Shown: positions 31,942 through 44,127 of the stretch, one piece after another
Layout of the letters: every line of letters starts with the position of its first letter
Position numbering within the stretch: position 1 is the stretch's first letter
Source of the DNA: Prorocentrum cordatum
Lineage: Eukaryota; Sar; Dinophyceae; Prorocentrales; Prorocentraceae
Length of the DNA: 64,000 bases
Direction of reading: 5' to 3'
Assembly: GCA_963575745.1 (NCBI GenBank)
Contig: CAUYUJ010016148.1
Location: 55,001-119,000 of the forward strand
Program-made: the position numbers and the translations under genes
Notes under the pieces: model-generated
What the model was told of the DNA's origin: nothing
Database searches by the model: none
Seen by the model: the letters and a program-made list of their open reading frames with translations, nothing else

Positions 31942-34900
31942 TCCTCCTCCTCCTCCTCCTCCTCCTCTCCTCCTCCTCCTCCTCTCCTCCTCCTCCTCCT
32001 CCTCCTCCTCCTCCTCCTCCTCCTCCTGCCCCAGGTCGCGGCGCGCCGTCTCCGCACGCGTTTGCCGCCGAGGCTGGCTGGGCCCGCGTGGGGGCGTTTG
32101 TTAGGAGGCTTCAGAGCCTTGAGGGTCCCTCATCTGAGCAGGGCAGCAGTGATGTCCATGGCAAAGCCTTGGTTGGTGTTCTTCCGGCTATCAGACGCTG
32201 GATTCTTGACCCAATGGTTCCTCATCCACTGCCCTCTCTGTATGTGTTTGCTGTGTGTGCATCGTAACATTCCTCTGCCCAGCTGAGCGACAGCACAAAA
32301 AACGGGGCAGATTGCGAAAACGATCGCGCGCAAGCTGTCCGCGTAAGGTGGCGCGCAAGCGCCCTCGTTTCCCATGCAGCGTGCCGTGCTGGCGGCTCGC
32401 GTAAGCCACCGGCGTAAGGCCGTACGCCATCCTGCGCAAGACCCGTGCCTTTCCGTCGCCGTGGCCGTGACGCCGCCCCGCGGCCGCTGCCAGGGGTGCA
32501 GCATCCTCTGGCCGCCCCGGCCGCTCCGCGGCGAAGCGCCCCGCCACGTGAGTGCCCTCCCCGCCCTTCCTCAGGAGCGAAAGAAGGACGTACATGTACA
32601 TGAATCCACGCTGGTTTCGAGAGCACGCATTGCACAAAGGTTCGTATCACGCGGCCGGTCTCGCGAATCGAGGGGCCGCGTTCATGTACATAGCTGGGCG
32701 CGTACGTCCTTTGTGGGCTCCCTACTTCCCCCCTCCCTCGCGGCCGCGTTCGCCCGGCCTTTCCCCCTACTCCTGCCGCCGCTTGGCCTGCGCGTTCCGC
32801 TGCCCGCGCCGCCCGGGCGCGCGTGCGGGCTGCTTCTCCTGCGCCGCGGCGTAACACTCAGGAAGGGAAACAACACACAGACACAATTGATCGCCGATTC
32901 CCCAGGAGATAGGGGAAAATATAGGAAATGGGTGGGAAGACAAAAACCCAGAAAATATGGGAAAATGTTGGGAAGCTTGTTATTAGTGGGTGTGTTTTTA
33001 TGTGTGTGTTCCAGGGCCCCTTCAAACACCTTGTTTTGCCGTCGCCCAGGTGGTCCCAGTGCCTGTCCGTGCTCCGGGTGCCCTTCGACGCCGCGCTGCT
33101 CGGCGACCGCGGCGCCCTGCAGGAACAAGGGCGTGGGGGGGGGGGGGGGGGACTGGACTGCGGAAGGGGGGCGCCGACCCCCCCCCCCGCCACCGCGAAT
33201 GGCCGAGGAAGCGAGACTGTGGACCGGAGCAGGGGCTTCGGGAGCCAGCCTGGGCGGGTGGGGACGGGGCACGGGCCCCCTCGTCGCCTGGGCCTGCCTG
33301 GAGCTCGGGAGAAGCGCCCCCCGTGTGAGAGCAAACATGCAGCGCAGCGGTGTGGTCTGTGCCTGCCGCTCCTGGATGAAAAAAGGCAGTCGCGTGAACG
33401 TGAAAAATGGCCGGGCCCCGCGCGGCTTGTTTGGATGGGCGCTCGGCCCCCCCCTCCCTGGCGCGCGGAGCTCGCCAAGGGGGGCTCCAGCGCAGATCCG
33501 AGAAATCACCGCGGACCTCCGAAAGTTCGTGCGCACGTGCGCCAGGTTCGTGTGCTGCCGAGTTGGCGACGGCCCCAGCGCCGGCGTTTATGAGGTGGCA
33601 CGCCCGCGGTGGCCCGGAGCCGGCCGCCAAGAAGCGATCCCTGCGCTGCGGTGGGAACCCATGCCAAGCAACACCCTGCTTGCCTCCAGGGTGCCCTGGC
33701 CTTACCCATCGGCCGCTGAAAGTAGGTAGGTATCTTGGGATTCCCAGAACCCAATTTACTTCAAGCGCCTTCCTACTTCAAGAATCGGTATGCTTTTGCT
33801 ACGTGTTGTTACTCTCTGGGCGGGCCCTCACCCAATCTACTTGATTCGCCTTCCTACTTCATGTTTCTACCTACTTTTTCCGACCGATGGGTACTGGGCT
33901 TCGACGGTTTTGCTATGGAAAGCGTGGCGTTCCCACGCCAAAAGTCCATGGAAGTCCTGGGGGGCTCAGGGCTGGGCTTCTTGTGGGAGGTTTCTTGTGG
34001 TCGAGCTCCCATTGGGATGGAGGTGATGAACGAACGGACGAGCCAGGAGCCTTCCAGGTCGAACGATCCACGCGGTGTCAGCCACCGCCGCCGAAGTCGT
34101 CACGGCACGAGCCTGCCGCACGCAGCCCTCTCCTCTCCGAGTCCCCCCCCCCCGCAGGTGCGAGCCTGCGGGCGCTGACCTCCGGCAGGCCGCAGCCCGC
34201 CCCGGAGGCCGAGGCCGAGGCCGAGGCCGCGGCCCATGCGCGCGCGCTGGTGCCGCGGCTGGCGTGCGCCACCGGCTTCGACCTCGGCGCCGTGCTGCGC
34301 TTCGGCCGCGACCACGGGCTGCCCGAGCAGGAGCTCGGCCTCGGCCCCCGACCTCTCGGGGTTCGGGGCGGGAGAGGCTCCGGGAGGCACGCATCGACCC
34401 CCCCATCGCCCACGGTCCGTGGGCGGCGGGGGGGGGGGGAATACATCGGGCCCCTCTCGGCGATCAGCGTGATCGCCGATAGGGGCCCGATGCAGCCCAC
34501 CCCACCCAGGAGCGCGCGGGTTCGCAATCGGGGGCCTGTCGCCGATCCGCCGGCGACGTCTCGCTGGCTCGAGAGCCCTGGCTCGAGCCCGCGGCCCCAG
34601 GCCCTCGCCCAGCCCAGCCCGAGGCCCACCGGCGATGTCGCGGGGCGCGGCGGGGCTCGGCGCGGCACGCAGCGCCGCCCGGCGCCGCGGGCGCCGCGGG
34701 CTTGCCGCCGGCCTCGGCCGCGCTTGCCGGCCGCCGCTGCTCGCGGTGCTTCTGCTGGGAGCTTTTGGCACGCGCTGGCCTGGAGGAGGCGGCTTCTGCG
34801 CCCCCGCGCCATGGGCCCGCGGCGGGCGCGCGCTCCACTCGCCGCGGGCCGCGGGCGACGCTGCTGCGGCGGCCGCCGGGGGTGCCCCGGCGGCGGCGGC

Positions 34901-36545
34901 GGCGGCGGCGCCCGAGGTCGGGGGGGCGGAGAGGGCCATTCGCGCCATGTACGCGGCGGTGCTCGCCGGGGACGTGGATGCGGCGATGGCCTTCGTCGAT
35001 CCCGAGGTGGTCTACGAGGACACCACGTTTTCCGAGCCGCTGGACTACAGTGGGGTGCGGGAGCTCTTTGGGGAGGTGCGGGAGAAGCTGCCAGAGGACT
35101 TCCAGTTCGTCATCGACGAGGTCGCCGACGGCGGGACCGCGGTGGGCCTCACCTACCACGCGGAGCTCTCGGGCACGCCCCTCCAGGGCTCCAAGGGCAC
35201 CGCCTTCTACAGGTACAATCCTGAGACGTTCAAGCTCGTGTACTGCCGGGAGTGCAACGAGCCGTCCGTGAAGATGGGGAGCGGCGCGCTGGACATGCTC
35301 CGCATCATGGCGCCGTTCCTGAGGGGCTCGCGGTAGCCCACGCGCCTCCTCCTCCTCGTCCTCCTCCTCCTCGTCCTCCTCCTCCTCCTCCTCCTCCTCC
35401 TGACCGTCTTCCCAGCGTTTCTGACATAGTGTGGTGGCCCAAGCTCGCGCTGGCGAGTCTGCGCGACACACATCCCGAAACTGCGTCTGATCCGCAAGCG
35501 CTGCCCCGTCTCATCGCCTCCCCCGCCTCGCCGACTTCGCAGTCCTGAGCGGGCCCGACCTCCACAGGGAGCGCGGGCCCAGCGCCGTTGCCCGCATGGG
35601 CACCGTGTCCCGCGCCGCCCACGGCACGCTGCCGAGGTGGAGTTCACACAGATCATGCTCTCTATTCTGTCGCCCTGCCTCGTGGCCCCGGTCTTGCCGG
35701 GCTGCCAGCGCAGGCGTGATGGTCATTCTGTGTTCCAGCACCGCCACGGTCTCGCCTGGCCTCTCGGCGCCGTTGCGAGAGCACACCGTGCCCAGAGGTC
35801 CCTCGGAGCAGCGGAAAAAAAGTCGGCGATGCATCTCGGGAGCCTCGAGACGGGGGTCAGTGCAGACGGGGGTCAGCCAGAGCGCCGGATCTTGCAGGAT
35901 CCTGCAGCGCCAGGGTCGCATTGACCCGGGTTTGGGTGCAGGATCCTGCAGGATCCTGCAGGATCCTTCGCATTGACCCGGGTTTGGGTGCAGGATCTTG
36001 CAGGATTGTGTAGGCCTGATTGACCCGGGTCTGGATTGACCCGGGTCAGAAGATCCCCGAGCATCGCCGATTCCAGCTCGATGCTTCCCCCCTGTGCGGG
36101 CAATGTCTATATCCACATCCAGTGCGTCTTGGAGTTTCGGGCTCTCTTCCCAAGAAACATGAGGCGCACTGGATGTGGATTATAGTCTGCCTCCAAAAAG
36201 GCCAAAGTTTTATCCATATCCAGTGCGCCTCGGCCTTGCGGCGCCCCTTCCGAGAAAGTCCAAGACGCACTGGGTATGGATATAGATATTGCCCCCCCCC
36301 TGGGCCGGCCCCTCCCCGCCCGTTGCCGCTCCTCCGTTGGGCCCAGACCTCCGACGAGCTTTTTTTGTGTCTCAGTCCTGGCGTGCTCCTTCGGTTGTCG
36401 GCTCCGGGGGCCCGCGGGGCCATCCGGGGTGGATCTGTGGGAGAGAAGCGGTCCGGACCCCCCAGGCCGCGCACGGTGCAGGAGGGAAAACACACACACA
36501 CACGCACACACACACACACACACACACACGCACGCACACACACAC

Positions 36546-36579
<34 letters not shown>

Positions 36580-39500
36580 CGACGCAGTTGAGCGTCGATT
36601 CCCCAGAAAAGATGGGAACACATGGGAAGCGGGGAAGACGGGAAGCCCACCAACTTGCAAAACATACGTAAGTATGGGGAACCCTGGGGTTCGTGTGTCT
36701 TTATTTGTATTTGTGTGTGTGTGTGTCCCTGGGTCCCTTTCAGTGGAAAAGGCACGATCGGCGGACATCAGGAGCAGTGGCTTCAGACATCAGCCCTCCC
36801 CCGTCGCGAAGCCCTGGCATCGCTCGGACGTGTGCATGTTTTCCTCGGCGAGAACCATGGAGGAGCATCCTTGATGGTTTGGCAAAAAAAAAAAACGCGC
36901 ACGAAACCGAACAAACACACAGGGAATGGACGTCCCAGCGATGGCGAGAAGCCGCCACGCGGTTTCTTGTTTTTGTCGACCTTCGGGGCCTCTGGGGCCC
37001 CCCGCCTTTTTTCAGGAGGGGAAAAAACACACACAGACACAATTATTCGTCGATTTTTAGGAAAATATAGGAAAATATGGGAAGTGGGGGGGAAGACGAT
37101 AATCCAAAAAATATGGGAAAATATGGGGAGTATTTTTATTTGTGTGTATTTATTTGTGTGTCCTGGGCCCCCCGCCTTTTTGCGGAGGCTCGAGCACCGC
37201 AGCGCCGGGCCTCGGCCTCTCTGGGGGGGCTGCTCCTCGGGTGCCGCCCGGGGGCCGCGCGGCCGTGAGGGGTAATTAATTCAGGAGGGGAAGAAACACA
37301 CAGACACAATTAATCGTCGACTCCCAGGAAAATATGCAAAAATATGGGAAGTGGTGGGGAAGACAAAAACCCACAAAAAATTTTGGAAAATATGGGGGAT
37401 AATTTTATTTGTGTGTATTTATTTGTGTGTGTTCCAGTTCCCCTTCATTAATGCCCGTGGCGGAGCGCTGGTCTCGGGGACGGGGTCGAGGGTTCCAGGA
37501 CCCGGCGCCTAGGCTGAAGTCGGGCGTGTCCCCCTACAGGGGGGATTTTCGGCGAAAAATATAGCCCAAAAAATAACCAAAGAATGCTCAAAAAATAGTC
37601 TGGAGACGATGTTTTCAAGTAGTTGTTTTACCTTTTTGGAGTATGTTTGGGGTCTTGCTTATTTTTTGCAAATCCCCTTGTAGGGGGACACGCCCGACAT
37701 AAGCCTAGGCGGGGCGTTTCAAGCAGTGGCGAAGCGTCCTGTCTCGCCTATAGCCCTACCAGACAATGTTCTGACAACCTGTTGTGGCTTCCACGAAGTG
37801 TTCTCAGAACAGTTATGGCGGAGTCTGTCTTGCTTTATCACATCGGGTTTTTGTTCTAAGAGCATTCTTTTTGTTCTTCGAACTTTTCCGGGTTCTAAGA
37901 ACATTTTGTGGTAGGACTACAGGAATGCCAAGACGGTCGGTCCCTGCTCAAAAGTTATACATGACCGCCGCCCGGAGCGTCAGTTTTCGGAGCCTTGGCA
38001 GGCGGTGGACATGGACATGTTCGGGCCCCCGGGGGCCGAAATGTATCCACATCCACCGCCCGCTAGGGCACCAGGACGTCGGTTCCCAGGCGGTGGATAT
38101 GGATAAATCCCCGCCTCGCACCGGCGCACTGGCCGAAGAAGGAAAGAATGGCATGAGCATGGAACTCCTCTCAGGAGGGGGAGAAACACACAGACACAAT
38201 TAATCGTCGATTCCCAAGAAAATATAGGAAAATATGGGAAGTGGGGGGGAAGACAAAAACCCAGAAAATATAGGAAAATATTGGGGAATCCTTTTATTTG
38301 TGTGTGTATTTATTTGTGTGTCCTGGGGCCCCTTCATCCTCGGGGGCCAGGGGCGGCACCGGAGGCGCCACCAGGAGGTCACCGCCGCTCCAAGCAATCC
38401 GCGCGGACCTCCGCAAGGTCCCCCAAACTTGCTGGCACTTAGGGCTTCTTGCTTTCCTTGTGTACGGTAGGTTCGCGTCGTGCCGACCGGCGCGACCCCG
38501 CCGCCAGCGTTCAACACTGAACGCCGCCGGCGACCCAGAATCGGTCGATGTTGAACGATCGGACGTTCCGGAAAGGGCCAATCGCTCCAGGTTGAACGGT
38601 CCCCGTGAGGCCAGGAACCACCGCCGGGGGTCGACACGACAGGAGCCTGCCGTGAGGGGATTGGATGCGTAACCCGAGGGTTTGGCAGGTACCCAGTTGG
38701 TGCCTGTGGCCGCCGTGGGCGCCTCGTGGGCGCCCCGCGCTGAGGGGGTAGCCCGGGCCCCGAGGTTTCTGTTGGTGCCCAGCTGGTCCCGGGTGGGTGC
38801 GCGGTCGTGAGCGCCCGCGGGGGCCTCGTGAGCGCCACATAGCTGGCACCACACAGAATTGCACCACATGGATTGCACAACATAGCTCGTGCCACGTAGC
38901 TTGCACGACACATCTTGCACCACGTAGCTCGCACCACATGCACTGCACAACATGGCTTGCACCGCGCAGCTTTCGCTTCATAGAATGCACCACGTAGCTT
39001 ACACATAGTTTGAACCATCTAGCTTGCACCACATAATCCGTAAGGGGCTTTGCCCTATGCAGCTGACCCCCTGTTTAGCAGAATGGTATATGCCAAGGCT
39101 CTCTTGGGATGCATGGGCGCCGACTTGAAGCAATATCGGAACCTCATGGGAGGACGGCTGGTTTTCGTGGCGTCATTTGCAAGAAATCGTGGCCTCACGG
39201 GAACGAATCTTGGACAATTCGCCAGGGATCGTGGCCTCGGGGGCGCGAGTCTGGCGTGATTTGCATGGGATCGTGGCCTCAGGGGCGCGAGCGCGGCGCA
39301 ATGTACGAGGTATCACTTACAACGGATGATGGCTTCGGGGTCGCGGATGGCACATAATTTATGAGGGCCCGCGGCTTCGGGTGCCAGAATCTGCCGTAAG
39401 TTGCCGGGGATCGTAGCCGCAGGGGCGGGATTTTAGGTCTTGTTTAAAATGGATCGTGGTTTCGGGGTCGCATCTTTGTATACATTAATACAGATTGGTA

Positions 39501-42500
39501 GCCTCGGGGGCGCGAATATTGCATCATTCTTCCTCTTTCATTCTGTATATATATACATATATATATATGTTATAGGGATCGCGGCCTTTTGGGCGCGAAT
39601 CATGCGTAATTGACATGGGTCGCGGCCTCGAGGACGCGAATCTTATGTAATGTGGCCTCGGCGGCATGAATAGAATTGAACTCATGAGGGATGGTAGTCT
39701 CGGGGGGTTCGAGTCTCGCGTCATGTGCTAAGATGGGTCCGGGCGCGAATCTGGTTTATTCTTACACGGGGAATTCTGAGAACTTCAGCAGGCTTTGGTA
39801 ACGAGGGCTGTTTTCGGCTCCCCCCCTCGCGCGGATCAGTAACAACTCGCACGGAGCAGAACCATGATAACATGGGGATGCAGTTGTTGGCTTGGGCATG
39901 TATCGCGCGTCATGTTGCCTCCAACCCACCCACCCACGCAGTAGATAACATAATGCCCGCCGCCCCACCCACCTCCATAGCAGCAGCGCCTGCTGCTCAG
40001 CGCATAGGTATAGCTTTCGCCCACGGCGGCCCCCCTGCCGCCACCTGCCGCTGCCGCTGCCGAACTGCGCAAAGACGGGTCATGCTTGTTCTTCTGCGTG
40101 CAGCGTATGGCCCCGTTGCGGTCAGGCAGCTTCCCTCTCCACAGTGGATGCGGCAGGGAGGCTGATGAGCAGGAGAGATAATGATTATGGTGGTGGTGAT
40201 GATGGCGATGATGGTGGTGGTGGTGGTGGTGATGATGTCAATGACGATGGTGAAGAAGAGGAGGACGAGGAACGATCACCACACGTTCTCCTGTGACTGC
40301 AGATGGGGAACCACATACGTTCTGGTGCACCCTTTGCCGCTGCCACTTCCGCACGTTCTTTCTTCGAACTCGCACTTCTGCTGGTTGTTGCCGCTCAAGT
40401 CATCCTCCTCCTCGCCCTCCTCCCTCTCCCTCCTAGTCCTTGAAATTGTGAGTAGAACGTGCAGAGGAGACTGGAAGCTAGAATTTACACTGGAACTAGA
40501 ATTGCCACCGTGATGCTCAGGACTGGTACTTGTTTCTGAATCCCGACATCCGCAGCCTGGTGTCTCCACAAGGGAGCTGGCGGGATTACACCACATAGCC
40601 CGCACCAGATATTGTGAAGGCCTTGCGGCCGGTGCCGCGGACCCAGAAGGGCGACGACGACGACAACGCCAACGACGAGCTGATGACACTGCCACGGGCT
40701 CGGGACATGGTGCGGGCGGTTGAGGGAGGAGGGAGGAGGAGGAGGAGGAAGGAGGAAGGAGGAAGGAGGAAGGAGGAAGAAGGAAGGAGGAAGGAGGAAG
40801 GAGGAAGGAGGAAGGAGGAAGGAGGAAGGAGGAAGGAGGAAGGAGGAAGGAGGAAGGAGGAGGAGGAGGAGGAGGAGGAGGAGGAGGGGGGAGGGAGGAG
40901 GAGGAGGAGGAGGATAACAAGGAGGAGGAGAAGGAGAAGAACAATCAGGAGGAGGAGGAGGAGGAGGAGGAGAAGGAGCAGGAGGAGGAGCAGGAGGAGC
41001 AGGAGAAAGAGAAGGAGGTGGAACAGTGTAAACCCAAGACCCATTGACAATGTTGAAACACACCCTCCCTCCAAGATCCCGCTTCATAGGCCCCTACAAG
41101 GGATCATTTCCACTGAGGGAATTGCCCCGTGCCCCGTCGGGGGGCAACCGTGTAACCATCTCGAAGCTTGCCAAAGCACCATTCTCAGCGTTTCAACGCC
41201 ACGAGTTAACCTGACTTTTACGTCTAGGCGATCCTGAATCGCGGCAGAACTCGGTTTCTGGGACTTCAACAACGCGAATCAACATTACAGTTGCGCCCTG
41301 ACAATCCTGAATCGCTCCAAAACGCTATTTCTGGTACGGTTGCCATGGGAAGCATGGAATTGCGAGAGCCACAATGAAGAAAGAGCCGCCCTCAGTCCAT
41401 GACAACGTCTTGCAGCATTGCAGTACGAGTGTGCGAGGCGCCAAGGCAAGGGCCACATTTTGAAAACGACCCGCCTCAATCCGTGAAACACTTACACATG
41501 TTTAAAGCGAAAATGCGCGGCGCCAAGGCGAGCCGGCCTCAATCTGTGAAGTTTGTGCAATGTTTCAAGCCAATGAGCGCGTCGCTAAGGCGATGCCTAC
41601 ATTTTGACAAAGACCTGCCCTTAATCCGTGAACAGCTCGTGCAGTTGTAGAACGAATGTGCGCGTCGCTAAGGCGAGAGCCACATTTTGACAGCCACGTG
41701 CCCTCAATTCCTGAAGCTCTTTCAAATTTCCAACGAATGTGCACGGCGCCAAGGCGACAGACGCATTTTGAAAACTACCCGCCATCAATCCGTGAAGCTC
41801 TTGCAAATGTTTGAAACGAGTGTGCGCAGCGCTAAGGCGAGACCCGAATCATCAGGGGTAACTCGGGTCAGGGCTAACTCGGGTTCGTTTTTCAGGAATC
41901 CGAACCCGACTTACCGCGGACCCGAGTTACCCCGGATAATTCGGGCGTCCAGAGCCCCAAATCATCAGGGGTATCTCGGGTCAGGGCTAACTCGGGTTCC
42001 TTTTTCGGGAATCCAAGCCCGAGTTACCGCGGACCCGAGTTACCCCGGATAACTCGGGCGCCCAACGCTAAGGCGAGAGTCACACTTCGGAAACGCCCCG
42101 CCCTCCAGTTGTGAAGCTCCTGTCGACGTGGGTCCTAAGTGATGGTGAGGAAGTCTCGGGCGAAGCGCCCGGCCCGCCCTTTCGACCAGCCGCGGGGTGC
42201 GACAGAAGGAAGGGAGGAGGAGGAGGAGGACAAGGAGAGGGAGGGGAGGAGGAGAAGGAGGAGGAGAAGGAATGGAGGAGGAGGAGGAGGAGGAGGAGGA
42301 GAAGGACAAGGAGAAGGCGGGGAGGAGGAGAAGGAGGAGGAGAAGGAATGGAGGAGGGAGGAGGAGGAGGAGGAGGAGGAGGGAGGAGGAGGAGGAGGAG
42401 GAGGAGGAGGAGGAGGAGAAGGAATGGAGGGGAGGAGGAGGAGGAGGAGGAGGAGGAGGAGGAGGAGGAGGAGGAGGAGAAGGAGGGGAGGAGGAGGAGG

Positions 42501-43933
42501 AGGAGGAGGAGGAGGAGGAGAAGGAATGGAGGAGGAGGAGGAGGAGGAGGAGGAGGAGGAGGAGGAGGAGGAGAAGGAGGAGGAGGAGGAGGAGGAGGAG
42601 GAGAAGGACGAGGAGAAGGAGGGGAGCGGGCTGTCGCCTCGGGGGCGGGCCAGGGCGGGGGCCCGGGCCAGGGCCGGGGCCAGGGGCCGAGGCCAGGGCC
42701 GGGGCCGGGGCCCAGGGGGCCGAACCCGGGGCTGTGCCTGGGGCGGGGGCCAGGGCTGGGGCAGGGAGGAGGAGGAGGAGGAGGAGGAGGAGGAGGAGGA
42801 GGAGGAGGAGGACCCAGACCCCCTCGAGCAATGAAAAAATCACGACGGGAGGTTTTTCCTAGTTTTCGGCCTCCGGGGGCCCTCACCGGGCCTCGGGAGC
42901 GTCAAAAAACGATTCAGGATGAAAAACCGGTCATGGGGAAAGGGTCGGGACCTCTGGGGGTCGACGTAATGAAAAAATCATGACGTCGGGGGCCAGGGCT
43001 GGGGCAGGGAGGAGGAGGAGGAGGAGGAGGAGGAGGAGGAGGAGGAGGAGGAGGAGGAGGAAGAGGAGGAGGAGGAGGAGGAGGAGCCTAGGCGCTTCTT
43101 ATGTATGACCAACTCGGCCTCCTGCCCGGGCCGGGGCCAGGGAACCCTTCTATCCAGGAGAAGCGAATAAGCTCTAGCCCGCCAGGGCCTGCACCAGGGG
43201 CTCGGGGGCGAAGCGTCCTGGCGTGCCGATGATCCTACCAAACAATGTTGTAAGAACCTTTTGTGGTTCCCACGCGATGTTCTTAGAGCATTTCTGGCTG
43301 GGGCTGTCTTGTTTTGACTCATCGGGTTTATGTTCTAAGAGCATTGTTTTTGTTATCAAAACATTTTTGGGTTCGAAGAACATTTCGTGGTAGGACTACA
43401 GGAATGCCGGGACGGTCGGTCCCTGCTCAACTTGTATCCGGGAGAGGCGAATAAGCTCTAGCCCGCCAGGGCCTGCACCAGGGGCTCGGGGGCAGAAAAA
43501 ACATACCGAGAGCTTATCTAAGAGGTCATTTTGCATGGCGCCCGAGAGCTTACCCGGGTGAGCCCAGAGCTGAAAAAGGGATAGCCCCAGAATTTGTCCG
43601 GAATGCCCCAGAGTATCGTAGGTGAGGGGGTGAGATCGAAGTGGAACGGAGAGCCCCCCTACCGGGAAATCGATTTCGGTTTCGTGTTCGTGCGTGCCGT
43701 GCGTGCGGGCGAGGCGAAGCTGCGTGGGCGGGCGAGAGAAAGTCTCCTGTGGCTGAGGCGCGGCCGGACCAAATGTCTCCCTTCCGGGCGGCTGGGGGCC
43801 GCGGCGGTGTCCCGCCGGTGTCCCGCTGGTGTCCCGTGTGGCTGAAGCGCGGCCGGACCAAATGTCTCCCTTCCGGGCGGCCGGGGGCCCGCGGTGTCCC
43901 GCCGGTGTCCCGCCGGTGTCCCGTCGGTGACCC

Positions 43934-44022
<89 letters not shown>

Positions 44023-44093
44023 GGATGAGGATGAGGATGAGGATGAGGATGAGGATGAGGATGAGGATGAGGATGAGGATGAGGATGAGGATG

Positions 44094-44127
<34 letters not shown>

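Larger units (their letters stand above)
28507..33049 (+). other. Large GT-AG intron (4.5 kb) filled with elements
   Basis: AGGTGG is present at both ends (28505-28510 and 33048-33053). Contents in order: families C, N, I, A, F, U, a CCT microsatellite, K, M, F, C, J, poly-A and CGT/CCT runs, O, A. No coding segment was recognised inside apart from repeat-derived reading frames. Confidence 0.5.

Noticed and set aside
34560-34595. Two TGGCTCGAG motifs upstream of the SnoaL-like gene, resembling the 3' end of the dinoflagellate spliced leader.
   Set aside because: They lack the preceding CCATTT and have a G in place of A; too short to call a relic of a recycled mRNA.
34078-35471. Minus-strand frames opposite the SnoaL-like gene and exon j.
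   Set aside because: Mirror frames of GC-rich coding DNA; residue use is implausible.
42040-42983. Long Glu-, Gly-, Arg-, Pro- or Leu-rich frames over GGA microsatellites here and at 16, 30, 31.9, 40.8, 55 and 63.5 kb.
   Set aside because: Trinucleotide repeats give open frames in every phase; no normal protein segment is attached.
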